A stretch of DNA of 15,543 bases from Candidatus Thorarchaeota archaeon (lineage in GTDB: Archaea; Asgardarchaeota; Thorarchaeia; Thorarchaeales; Thorarchaeaceae). The translations under genes and the position numbers were made by a program. Shown one piece after another: positions 6,937 through 14,809 of this stretch (position 1 is the stretch's first letter; every line of letters starts with the position of its first letter). The notes under the pieces were generated by a model. It was not told the DNA's origin. It worked only from the letters and a program-made list of their open reading frames with translations, and did not search any database. Location: the NCBI GenBank assembly GCA_016840825.1, contig JAEORN010000098.1:1-15543 (forward strand), in the 5' to 3' direction.

Positions 6937-8361
6937 CTATGCCTCCCCTCCGAATGTTACGCTGTCAACGACAAGTTTTGGTCCACCCATTCCAACAGGG
7001 AGTGGGAACTGGTCGTCTTTTCCGCAACCTCCGAAATATCCAGCTCGTAGTTTCAATTCCCTTGTTGCTCCTTCCACTCTAGATAGTAGTTGAAGGATAT
7101 TCCCTGATAGGGACACCTCTCTAATAGGATACTGAATCTCGCCTTTCTCGACCCAATAACCACGGTCAGCTTTGAAAAGAAAACTTCCATCGCCTTCCAC
7201 CTGACCCCCTGATGTTTGGATTGCGAATATTCCAGTTCCGAGCAAGTCTAAAGCTTCATCCTCTGTGAGAGTACCAGGCATGAAGTATGTATTAGTCATT
7301 CTTGGAATTGGAGGAAATACAAAGCTTACAGCTCTTGCATTACCTGTAGGATTTTGATTCAGTTTCTTTGCGGTGCCACGGTTGTGCAAATAATGTTTGA
7401 GAATTCCCTTATCAAGTACTGTTGTCTGGCTTGTCGCAATTCCCTGATCATCATAGGGTAGCCACAAACCACCGTACTTATTGATGTCTGGAATACCACC
7501 ATCCATGATTGTTGCATGTTCTGAGCCAAGTGTCGCCCCTATTTTATCAGTCAGAGGAGAACCTTCTGTTACGATGAAGTCCGCCTCACTCAAGTGGCCA
7601 AAGGACTCGTGTGCCAATACGCCAACAAGTTCCTCTTCAACAAGAGCGCGGAACTTCCCAGCAGGACATGCTTTTGCCGAGAGCTGTTCTTTAGCCCATG
7701 TGCCTGCATTCTGACCCAATTTTTCAGGTGTGCCTTCTCCGCTCTCAAATTCCTCAAGACCAAGTGTTCCTCCAAGTCTGTCTGATCCGTTAACCATGGC
7801 TCCTGCTCCTGTCTTGGATGTAACCATGATAGCCAAATCAGTAACGAGAAACTCCCATTCAATAGTAGAGCCATCGCTATTGACAATCATTTTTGGACCA
7901 TATAACTCGCCCCATAATCCTCGAACACTTCGGATGTTCTCACCATATTCCCTTGCAGTTTCAACGGCTCTATTCACCATATCAATCTTGTAGCCTAAAT
8001 CTCTATCACGAGGATGAATCTTAACCGTTTTAGTATCGGATTTCTTGCTCTTCACTGCAGGCCTACTGTCAAATGGCAGCTTCAATGTAGCGGCTTCACT
8101 TGATGCTTTTGCCATTCTATAGGCTTTTTCTACAGCCAATCGAATGTCTTTCTTCTCAGTACTAGGTGTGAAGGAAAATCCTGACACACCATCAACATAT
8201 GCCGTGATCGCAAATCCCATTCTTGATTTTACCTGTATATCTTGCCAGGTATCATCAATGCGTTGAAGGGCTCTTAGTTGGAGGTCATCATATCTTGCCT
8301 CAACGAAGTCAGCACCAAGATTTTCGCCAACACGGACACATTCCTGTAATTGGTCTAACAT
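6937..8361 (-). CDS. tldD: TldD, catalytic subunit of the TldD/E zinc metalloprotease
   Basis: The 474-residue product is a full-length TldD. Residues 251-255 read HESFGH-type HExxxH (LVGVLAHESFGHLSEADFI, 245-263), the zinc-binding and catalytic motif, and Cys446 in GYFGGCGKDDQ (441-451) corresponds to the third zinc ligand of E. coli TldD (Cys454). Other family blocks include FGITAY-like MGFAITAYVDGVSGFSF (48-64), PLTDKIGATLGSEHATIMDG (269-288), LPYDDQGIAT (301-310) and GNARAVSFVFPPIPRMTNTYF (340-360). All catalytic residues are present, so an active protease is expected. The product would work with TldE encoded immediately downstream, in the cytosol. The ATG at 8361 is preceded by GAGGT about nine bases upstream. 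The region before it (8362-8556) contains an inverted repeat that may regulate the operon. Confidence 0.95.
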   Translation of the reverse strand: MLDQLQECVRVGENLGADFVEARYDDLQLRALQRIDDTWQDIQVKSRMGFAITAYVDGVSGFSFTPSTEKKDIRLAVEKAYRMAKASSEAATLKLPFDSRPAVKSKKSDTKTVKIHPRDRDLGYKIDMVNRAVETAREYGENIRSVRGLWGELYGPKMIVNSDGSTIEWEFLVTDLAIMVTSKTGAGAMVNGSDRLGGTLGLEEFESGEGTPEKLGQNAGTWAKEQLSAKACPAGKFRALVEEELVGVLAHESFGHLSEADFIVTEGSPLTDKIGATLGSEHATIMDGGIPDINKYGGLWLPYDDQGIATSQTTVLDKGILKHYLHNRGTAKKLNQNPTGNARAVSFVFPPIPRMTNTYFMPGTLTEDEALDLLGTGIFAIQTSGGQVEGDGSFLFKADRGYWVEKGEIQYPIREVSLSGNILQLLSRVEGATRELKLRAGYFGGCGKDDQFPLPVGMGGPKLVVDSVTFGGEA

Positions 8362-8405
8362 GTTTACGGAACCTCACTATGAATAGATTTCAAGGTGCAA
8401 TTGAT

Positions 8406-8454
8406 TGGTCACTATCTTTTGAGTTTCTGGTCAATTCTGCCCAATTAGTGACCA
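8406..8454. repeat. Inverted repeat upstream of tldD
   Basis: TGGTCACTA (8406-8414) and its exact reverse complement TAGTGACCA (8446-8454) are separated by 31 nt; a further partial copy, TGGTCAA, lies at 8428-8434. The set lies 45-93 nt before the tldD start, a plausible place for regulator binding. I could not place a convincing TATA box in this 195-bp intergenic region, which otherwise holds only a 53-codon plus-strand frame (8379-8540) without support. Confidence 0.3.
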
Positions 8455-8556
8455 TTAATGAAGACTCAAGTCTATATCCTACTTCTCTCTGCATCCTTGT
8501 TCTAAGAAGAGGTCTGCATCATCTTGCCTTTAAAGCCTGACTCTAACGCAGAGTAC

Positions 8557-9333
8557 TCATGATGTGACTATTCTTTTTCGAGAATCCAGAATCCTGTACC
8601 AATACGAGTACATCGTTTCGAATCCCATGGATTCATAAAAAGCCAAGGCTTGCGCGTTTTTTGCTTCTACTTGAAGGAACGCGTTTTTGGCCCCTAAGTC
8701 TTCTCCCCACATTCCCAAGGCACAGTTAACAGACCATGCAACACCTCGTCGTTGATATTCTGGTAATGTTCTAATTGAGAACAGTCCAAGCCAGTCCTCC
8801 TGAACCACGCCTAGACCTACTCCAGCCAACCTGCCATCAATCAGAACCCTGGCAATCCCCTTTTCTCCCTTAATTCGGTTGATGATTTCTTTTCTTACAC
8901 TGATAGCTTTTTCGTCTAATCCTGATTCAAACATTAGTGCATTCATTGATTGATCATTGACTTTGATAATATCGACGGGTACACGAGGCAGGATGCATGA
9001 TAGCTCATCAATCTTGATGATTTGTACATATGTAGTCATTCTCTTTTCAAAACCCATATCTGAAAGAGTTTCGTCTAGGTCTTCAGGTAAGCTTGCCTCG
9101 GTTATTTTAAACGCAGGTGGTGTCTGTCTCTCCTCATAAAACGAGATAACATGCTCAATTGCATCTTCAAGCTGAAGGTCATTTATGGGTCCGATTGGAA
9201 GTACACTATTCGCTCTCCAGGTGATGCCATCATTCCAATGGATGATCCACCCTTTGTACCTCTCAATCTCTCTTGCAGGCCAACAGCTTGATGCAAGATA
9301 TTCCATCTCTGTGATGTCTTTCAGTGACACCAT
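8557..9333 (-). CDS. GNAT-family N-acetyltransferase, probable double-domain (258 aa)
   Basis: The C-terminal part (120-245) is a clear GNAT domain: the strand GIARVLIDGRLAGVGLGVVQ (159-178), the strand WLGLFSIRTLPEYQ followed by the acetyl-CoA-binding loop QRRGVA (194-199), and AFLQVEAKNAQALAFYESMG (218-237), the standard beta5-helix that ends in N..A..fYe.mGF. The N-terminal 110 residues contain a segment like a second, degenerate GNAT half (LPEDLDETLSDMGFEKRMTT, 82-101, reading like l...l..lGF......), as in two-domain GNAT proteins. Substrate unknown. It is unlike the GNAT at 3518 in order and motif spelling, although both are 258 residues long. The ATG at 9333 has a TATA-like box 27 nt upstream. 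It is on the same strand as tldD but 195 bp away, so co-transcription is uncertain. Confidence 0.88.
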   Translation of the reverse strand: MVSLKDITEMEYLASSCWPAREIERYKGWIIHWNDGITWRANSVLPIGPINDLQLEDAIEHVISFYEERQTPPAFKITEASLPEDLDETLSDMGFEKRMTTYVQIIKIDELSCILPRVPVDIIKVNDQSMNALMFESGLDEKAISVRKEIINRIKGEKGIARVLIDGRLAGVGLGVVQEDWLGLFSIRTLPEYQRRGVAWSVNCALGMWGEDLGAKNAFLQVEAKNAQALAFYESMGFETMYSYWYRILDSRKRIVTS

Positions 9334-9355
9334 ATCTTATCCCAACGTAGTTCTG

Positions 9356-9364
9356 CATATAACA
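9356..9364 (-). promoter_or_regulatory. TATA box of the GNAT gene at 9333
   Basis: On the minus strand gttatatgc is centred 27 nt before the ATG at 9333, implying a leaderless transcript. The 147-bp region between this gene and the plus-strand methyltransferase gene must also carry the promoter of the latter; catatat at 9399-9405 is the best plus-strand candidate. Confidence 0.5.
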
Positions 9365-9451
9365 TTCATCTATTTCAATAAGATTGAAGATTAAGGTCAT
9401 ATATGGCAACAATGTGAAGTAAGCTTTCAGAAAAGCACAACATCTTTCTTG

Positions 9452-9481
9452 AGGTAGTCAGAAATCCTAGATGACCTACCT
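9452..9481 (+). promoter_or_regulatory. Hairpin that closes on the methyltransferase start codon
   Basis: AGGTAG-TCA (9452-9460) can pair with TGA-c-CTACCT (9472-9481) with one bulged C, giving a nine-pair stem whose last base is the first base of the TTG start at 9481. Such a structure would hinder ribosome entry and could tune expression of the adenine methyltransferase. If the true start is further downstream, the hairpin would simply sit in the leader. Confidence 0.3.
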
Positions 9482-11718
9482 TGGAGGAACGACTCAATAG
9501 CCTAGCTTGGACTATTCTTAGTGATGTCCATGCACAAGCTGTTGATGAATCCTCACACGAATCTCGATTGCTTATTGAAGCTGTACGTCTTGCCGCGCTG
9601 AATAGAGTAGTTCTATCTCGTTTTGATGGTGAGTACTTGGGTCTAGATAAAAATCGATTATTGTTATCAGCCCTATCCTATGGGAGTCAAAAGAGGAATG
9701 TTTCAAAAAGAGTCGTAGGAGAACTAGTAAGAGCAATTATTGATGACGCAAGATTTAGCTATCATGGTGAAGTAGAGAATCTATCACTTATTGATTTTAT
9801 TGACCTACTTGGTCGTATCCATTCTTTGGGTTCACATCGACTGCCTGTATCACTGCAGCAAGCATCATCTCAGAGACCTCTAGGCGCTTTCTACACTCCG
9901 ATGGATGTTGCAGACTACATTGTAAATCTCACTTTTGCTCCGAAATTGAGGAAGTATACTCAACTTGTTAGAAGAGAGGGTCTTTCTGCTGCCAGAGAAC
10001 TCCTGTCTCTTAGCACAATAGATCCAGCTTGCGGTTCTGGTGTATTTCTTGTGTCTTCTATAAGAATAATCAGTCGAGCGATTCAAGATGCAAGACTTGC
10101 ACTTGAAAAGCAACGTGTTTCTACACGTGATTTCGAGAATTACTTTTCAAATGCTAGTTTCAATATATATGGCGTAGACATGGATGCAGGAGCCCTGGAA
10201 GTAGCCGATGCTTCTATTAGGTTTTTAGAAAGCGCAGGAGAATCTAGACTTAAAGAGAGTCATATTGGATCAACACTAAAGCAGGGCGATTCTCTGATAT
10301 CAATGAACGGATTCTCACACATTTCTGGTAATAGCCAATTCTTCAGTAATCCAGAGTCAAGAACTCCATTTGAGTGGCGCAAGGAGTTCACAGAAGTCTT
10401 CTCTGGCGAGCAAAGTGGATTTGATTTCGTAGTCATGAATCCACCTTACGAACGACTCAAGCCTAATTTCGCTGAATTCATGAGAGAGGAATTATTGAGC
10501 GGAGAAAGAGAGGTTCACACAAGCAGGTATGAGGATTATAAATCGCGTATTAGGGAGAACACTAGGTACTTTAGAGAATCGAATGAATTCAAACTAGCCA
10601 TAAGTTATTCTCTCAATACATATCAGCTCTTCATTGAACGGGCTCTCCAGATCTCAAAGATGGGCGGCATTATTGGATGTATTGTGCCCTCGAACATACT
10701 CTGTGATATTTCATCGCAATCTCTTAGACATGAATTGCTTCTTCATAACACTGTGAATTCAATTGATGACTTCCCTGAAACGTCAAGAGTTTTTCCAGGA
10801 GTGACTCAATCGGTATCCATCCTTATCCTCACAAAAGGAGGCAAAACAGAAGTCATCGAATTAGGCTTGAATCGAACGGGTGTCGAGGACGCCACAAGAA
10901 GAGAACGCCTCAAAATCGAACGGGACCGTATTTTCAGAATGATGGGCAATTCACTAGTCATTCCTCGTGTTGATAAATCCAATCTAATGCTACTTGAGAA
11001 GATGCATAAACAGCCCGCAATGTCATCTATAGACTACCTTACTGTGAAACGGGGTGAATTGGATCTCACACTGAATAAACGTTTCATAACATCATCAAAC
11101 TCAGGCTCGAAATTGATAAGAGGATCCCATATAACGCGTTATGCTCTTCGAGAATCGAATCGAGATGCAGAATATGCCGATTATGAAGCTTTTCGTAAAG
11201 CTATCAGAGAGTCCGAACGTGTAGGACATATCACAGCAAACCGGATAGCATGTCAACAAGTTTCTAACATGGGGCAAAGATGGAGACTGAAATTTGCGCC
11301 TATTGACCCTCTAATGATACTCTCTAACTCTTGCAATTATTTGGTTGACACTCAATCAGATTCAGTGAAGAGATTGGATTTCCTACTCGGTGTTTTAAAT
11401 TCCGAGCTCCTGAATTGGAGATTTCAAATTAGTAATTCTAATAATCACGTATCTATTCGCGAACTACAAAGCTTGCCTATAGCGCAGCCTTCTGGTGCAC
11501 AAAAAGCACTTGTAAAAGAAGTCATCAAAGATGTACGAAAACTAAAAGCCAATAGAAGCGCTGATGCTTCGTCTGTAGAGGCTTTAGTCTTTGCACTTTA
11601 CGGTTTTGGGGTTAAAGAAGCACAAAGAATACTAAGCTGCCGAAAAACTCCTGAGATTGAGAAAAAGAGAATAATCGATGAGCTTTCACATCTTGTCGGC
11701 GAAAGACTTTCAAACTAG
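9481..11718 (+). CDS. N6-adenine DNA methyltransferase, Eco57I/TaqI-like (745 aa)
   Basis: The product carries the amino-methyltransferase motifs in gamma order: motif X GAFYTPMDVADYIV (135-148), SAM-binding motif I DPACGSG (181-187), the acidic loop IYGVDMDAGALEVADASI (229-246), QGDSL (268-272), the catalytic NPPY (320-323, in FDFVVMNPPYERLKP) and GGIIGCIVPSNIL (395-407). Residues 515-670 form a TaqI-type target-recognition part (LIRGSHITRYAL; LDFLLGVLNSELLNWRF; ELQSLPIAQP), and VEALVFALYGFG (699-710) is the tail seen in Eco57I-like enzymes. It should methylate adenine N6 at an unknown site. The N-terminal 130 residues are helical with no PD-(D/E)xK signature, so I see no nuclease and no type IIG fusion. 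The start is TTG at 9481; a stop at 9472-9474 closes the frame upstream and no ATG is near. The C5 methyltransferase gene follows after 17 nt. Confidence 0.9.
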   Translation: MEERLNSLAWTILSDVHAQAVDESSHESRLLIEAVRLAALNRVVLSRFDGEYLGLDKNRLLLSALSYGSQKRNVSKRVVGELVRAIIDDARFSYHGEVENLSLIDFIDLLGRIHSLGSHRLPVSLQQASSQRPLGAFYTPMDVADYIVNLTFAPKLRKYTQLVRREGLSAARELLSLSTIDPACGSGVFLVSSIRIISRAIQDARLALEKQRVSTRDFENYFSNASFNIYGVDMDAGALEVADASIRFLESAGESRLKESHIGSTLKQGDSLISMNGFSHISGNSQFFSNPESRTPFEWRKEFTEVFSGEQSGFDFVVMNPPYERLKPNFAEFMREELLSGEREVHTSRYEDYKSRIRENTRYFRESNEFKLAISYSLNTYQLFIERALQISKMGGIIGCIVPSNILCDISSQSLRHELLLHNTVNSIDDFPETSRVFPGVTQSVSILILTKGGKTEVIELGLNRTGVEDATRRERLKIERDRIFRMMGNSLVIPRVDKSNLMLLEKMHKQPAMSSIDYLTVKRGELDLTLNKRFITSSNSGSKLIRGSHITRYALRESNRDAEYADYEAFRKAIRESERVGHITANRIACQQVSNMGQRWRLKFAPIDPLMILSNSCNYLVDTQSDSVKRLDFLLGVLNSELLNWRFQISNSNNHVSIRELQSLPIAQPSGAQKALVKEVIKDVRKLKANRSADASSVEALVFALYGFGVKEAQRILSCRKTPEIEKKRIIDELSHLVGERLSN

Positions 11719-11735
11719 AGGGAGAGTCATCTCTT

Positions 11736-12965
11736 GTGAATGCCATCTCAGCGGTTTCAGAGGATATCGATCAAAGTTCAGAATTGATGCTATACAACCA
11801 TGTATGTGCTACACTTAGTGAACTGGATATGGAAGTTATATGCTCTGTACCGTCTGGTGGTAACTGGAGGAATCTCACAGAGGCGACCATTTCTAAGTCA
11901 GCCAGACTTACACAGATATCGAACTCAGGGGGTCGAACAACCTACTATGGCCGCTTGGATGGAGATTTGCCTAGCTATACTATCAATACATACTTTAATC
12001 GTCCTGGAAACGGTACCTTCATACATCCGACTCAGAACCGATTAATCTCAATGCGAGAGGCTGCTCGATTACAGTCATTCTCTGATGGATACAGATTTCT
12101 TGGTAGTTTGAGTTCTCGATTCAAACAGATTGGCAATGCAGTTCCTCCGCTCCTCAGTAAAGCAATCGGCGATCAAATTCGACCTGGTAGATGTATAGAT
12201 CTTTTCTGCGGGGCGGGCGGTCTCTCACACGGCTTGATTCAAGCTGGTCATAAAATTCTCGTTGCATCGGATTCCAACAGAAATATGTGTGAAACCTATC
12301 GTTTTAACCACAGAAAAACACATGTTATTCAGGCAAACATTCACGATCAAAATGAATCATCGGAGCTACTTGATATAATTGAATCAAGGCTCAATGGTCG
12401 TACATTAGATTTGCTAGCAGGGGGTCCACCTTGTCAAGGCTTTTCAACTGCAGGAAAATGGTCTTCTTCAGATAGTCGTAATTCCCTAATTTTCAGAACT
12501 TTGGATTTCACTCGGAAATTGACTCCAGAGTCTGTTTTACTCGAAAATGTTCCTGGCTTAAGTTGGTTGCAACAAGGCAGAATATTAGAGCTCCTTCTTG
12601 ACGAATTAAAAGCAGAAGGCTATGTGACTCAAACACTCCTTTTGAAAGCTGAAGCATACGGAGTACCTCAAAGAAGGAGACGAATTTTCATTTTAGGAAC
12701 TCGTAATGGAGAACTAATTGATAGACCGAGAGAAAAGTTTGCTGCAGTTCTGCATGGACGAACAAGTACTACAAACAAAATAGAAGATAACGGTCTACCA
12801 ACGCCAATATCCGTTTTTGAGGCGATCAGCGATTTACCAGAAATACCCTCTGGTGGTGGAGTTGACATAGTTGAGTATAATCCTTCTTGGATATGTTCAG
12901 ACTATCAAAGACTTATGAGAGGTCTAATTTCATTAGAAACCTTGCTTACCAAGAGAGCCGAATAA
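11736..12965 (+). CDS. Circularly permuted cytosine-C5 DNA methyltransferase (409 aa)
   Basis: All diagnostic C5-methyltransferase motifs are present but rotated. The protein opens with the second half of a target-recognition region (VPSGGNWRNL, YGRLDGDLPSYTINT), then motif IX RLISMREAARLQSF (102-115) and motif X KQIGNAVPPLLSKAIGDQI (130-148), and only then motif I CIDLFCGAGGLSHGL (153-167), motif IV AGGPPCQGFS (228-237, catalytic Cys233), motif VI ENV (270-272) and motif VIII PQRRRRIFILG (311-321). It ends in the segment that normally leads into the recognition region (AISDLPEIPSGGG, then SDYQRLMRG). Joining the C-terminus to the N-terminus restores the usual order, so the enzyme looks complete and active. 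Permuted C5 methyltransferases are known (M.BssHII) but uncommon. The start is GTG at 11736 with GAGGGAGA about 11 nt upstream. It lies 17 nt after the adenine methyltransferase, probably in one operon. No cognate nuclease is visible. Confidence 0.92.
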   Translation: MNAISAVSEDIDQSSELMLYNHVCATLSELDMEVICSVPSGGNWRNLTEATISKSARLTQISNSGGRTTYYGRLDGDLPSYTINTYFNRPGNGTFIHPTQNRLISMREAARLQSFSDGYRFLGSLSSRFKQIGNAVPPLLSKAIGDQIRPGRCIDLFCGAGGLSHGLIQAGHKILVASDSNRNMCETYRFNHRKTHVIQANIHDQNESSELLDIIESRLNGRTLDLLAGGPPCQGFSTAGKWSSSDSRNSLIFRTLDFTRKLTPESVLLENVPGLSWLQQGRILELLLDELKAEGYVTQTLLLKAEAYGVPQRRRRIFILGTRNGELIDRPREKFAAVLHGRTSTTNKIEDNGLPTPISVFEAISDLPEIPSGGGVDIVEYNPSWICSDYQRLMRGLISLETLLTKRAE

Positions 12966-13022
12966 GGTTGATTAGCGAAAAGGAGTTTGTACAACAGAGA
13001 AACTTGACGTTTTGGAGATTTG

Positions 13023-14726
13023 ATGAGTGTGATTGCTAGTGTCATCTTATTTGACCTACTTGGCTCAAAGGTACTAGCATCTCTGATGTTCAATAAAGAG
13101 GAGATCTCCGACGATTTTCTAGAAACTGTAACACATGAATACTATACGCTAGTGCAAGAAGACTCAGCGCGAAGCTTCGTACTGACGAAAATCAATGATA
13201 GTGCAGTTAGTATCAGTAAAGTGAGTGATGTGACCCTTGTAATCGTTGTAGGCGACTCTGACGCCTTTTCTGAAGAAGAGATAGCCACACTCCAGAAATT
13301 TCAGACGACTGTTGCTCTAGAAATTCTCAATTCCACAGTGCGTGATTTCAAGACTCATTTCCCAGAAATCGCAGATCGAAATCTACGCATTCCTCTTAGT
13401 ATTTGTTTTGTAACAGCCGATGAACCTTCAATTGAAAACAAATCTGTAATTGCATTGGACCTCCTTTTTGAGATAAAACATCATCAGGGTGAGGAACTTA
13501 CTGATGTGATAAAAATCGGGCCTTTTGGAGTCCGTGTCATGAGGACAGAGTATACTAGCCTCGTGAAAGACAGATGGACTGATAGTTTTGCTTCCATGCA
13601 AATCTTCGCATTAGTTATTTCCAAGCAGATGTCACAGAGTGATGTGATACAAGAGGCTATTCTAAAGATCCGTGAGGAGTCAAATGGACACATCATTGTG
13701 ATTCCCGGTTCAGATAATGATTTAGAAGCCGCGCGCAATCTTGAAACAGTTTATGGAATCGATCTATGTGATACAGTTTCTCCTAGGCCAGTTAATCTAC
13801 TTCTCTCTGCGATGGCTTATGGAGGATTCTCTGAAATGCATCCCGAACTCGCCCTCCAGAGATGGGAGATAGAACAGCTAGTCCGTGAGTCAAAGGCACA
13901 AGAAGATGAAAGCGATGAACAGCTTGGACATCAAGCTTTCTTTGTTGTTGATCGGAGAACCGGCGAAGCTGTATTCAGCTATTATTATGACGAACGATCT
14001 AGATTGCTTGAGATTGCGCCAAGTATTGTTGCTGCCATTTCATCCTTTAAGATTTACCAATCAAGCCCAACCGAAACATCGGTTTTCAGAACTGGAAACA
14101 TGAGTTACATAACAATCGAGCGAAATGAGTACGTCTTCACCTTGATTACTGGGACAGATGCAAACGTTGAAGCGTTGAGATCTAAATTCTCATTTCTACC
14201 AGATCTATTTCTGGATGAGGTTCCAGAGCCCTCGGATGATCCGACCGATCTCTTTCGATCTCCACTTTTCACTCTGAAACTTCTTGCCACACTTCCTCCA
14301 ACACAACTACCGGGACGAGTCGCTCCTACCCAGAAACGAGCTCTCATCTGGGAGCGGTTCGAGCACCCACCAGTCCGAGATTTTCTTGAGGCAGTCTGGT
14401 ATCGATTAAATGGTTCACTCACTATGTCGAAACTTGCTCCAGGGAAGGGTTCTGAATTAATCCTCGGTGCAATTCATCTTTTGAATAGATTAGGCGCCAT
14501 CGAATGTCAGTTACGCGTTATGCCTGAGGACGTTCCTGTAATTATAGGAACACCCGATGAAGAGGTGCTATCATTATATGAAGGTCTAGAACGCATACTA
14601 AGCCTAGTCGATGGAAAACTCAATATTCAAAACATCGCACGTATATTAGGATTACAGCCAAGCGTCTTATTGACAGTATTTGCAGAGCTACACAAACGTG
14701 AAATTGTTTCATTCAGTGAGGTATGA
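13023..14726 (+). CDS. Longin / degenerate GTPase / longin / winged-helix multidomain protein (567 aa)
   Basis: I read four parts. Residues 1-120 look like a longin-type domain (SVIASVILFDLLGSKVLASL; VTLVIVVGDSD). Residues 123-270 look like a Ras-like GTPase fold without its nucleotide site: from Asp161 to Asp233 it aligns without gaps to residues 165-237 of the GTPase encoded next (13 identities of 73 by hand, including the FG..V, D.W and I.IRE-type positions), but the P-loop, the WDFAGQ switch and NKxD are replaced by TADEP, MRTEYT and SDND. Residues 302-398 are a second longin/roadblock-like unit (AFFVVDRRTGEAVFSYYY; YVFTLITGTD). Residues 452-500 and 520-567 are two winged-helix-like segments ending RLGAIECQL and REIVSFSEV. 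Likely a partner or regulator of the neighbouring GTPase (inference). ATG at 13023 is preferred over TTG at 13020; GGAG lies five bases before it. Confidence 0.8.
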   Translation: MSVIASVILFDLLGSKVLASLMFNKEEISDDFLETVTHEYYTLVQEDSARSFVLTKINDSAVSISKVSDVTLVIVVGDSDAFSEEEIATLQKFQTTVALEILNSTVRDFKTHFPEIADRNLRIPLSICFVTADEPSIENKSVIALDLLFEIKHHQGEELTDVIKIGPFGVRVMRTEYTSLVKDRWTDSFASMQIFALVISKQMSQSDVIQEAILKIREESNGHIIVIPGSDNDLEAARNLETVYGIDLCDTVSPRPVNLLLSAMAYGGFSEMHPELALQRWEIEQLVRESKAQEDESDEQLGHQAFFVVDRRTGEAVFSYYYDERSRLLEIAPSIVAAISSFKIYQSSPTETSVFRTGNMSYITIERNEYVFTLITGTDANVEALRSKFSFLPDLFLDEVPEPSDDPTDLFRSPLFTLKLLATLPPTQLPGRVAPTQKRALIWERFEHPPVRDFLEAVWYRLNGSLTMSKLAPGKGSELILGAIHLLNRLGAIECQLRVMPEDVPVIIGTPDEEVLSLYEGLERILSLVDGKLNIQNIARILGLQPSVLLTVFAELHKREIVSFSEV

Positions 14727-14809
14727 CATCATAACAAGCTTGAAACGAGCACGAAATACAGATAACATCTAAAACGGAGACACATCTAGACACAGAGTGT
14801 GAAAAATCT

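Noticed and set aside
8223..8540. Plus-strand frame overlapping the start of tldD, or its inner ATG at 8379 (53 codons)
   Set aside because: The first half is antisense to conserved tldD codons; the inner frame has no promoter, ribosome site or recognisable motif.
8540..8554. ACTCT/AGAGT mini-hairpin after the GNAT gene as a terminator
   Set aside because: Only five base pairs and no T-run follows on the minus strand, in contrast to the strong terminator after tldE.
9481..9870. Nuclease domain at the N-terminus of the adenine methyltransferase (type IIG enzyme)
   Set aside because: No PD-(D/E)xK, HNH or GIY-YIG pattern is visible in residues 1-130; the region is helical and leads straight into motif X.
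11736..12965. Reading the C5 methyltransferase as two fused fragments or a rearranged pseudogene
   Set aside because: All motifs occur once, in one uninterrupted frame, and rotation restores the canonical order, which indicates a functional permutation instead of breakage.
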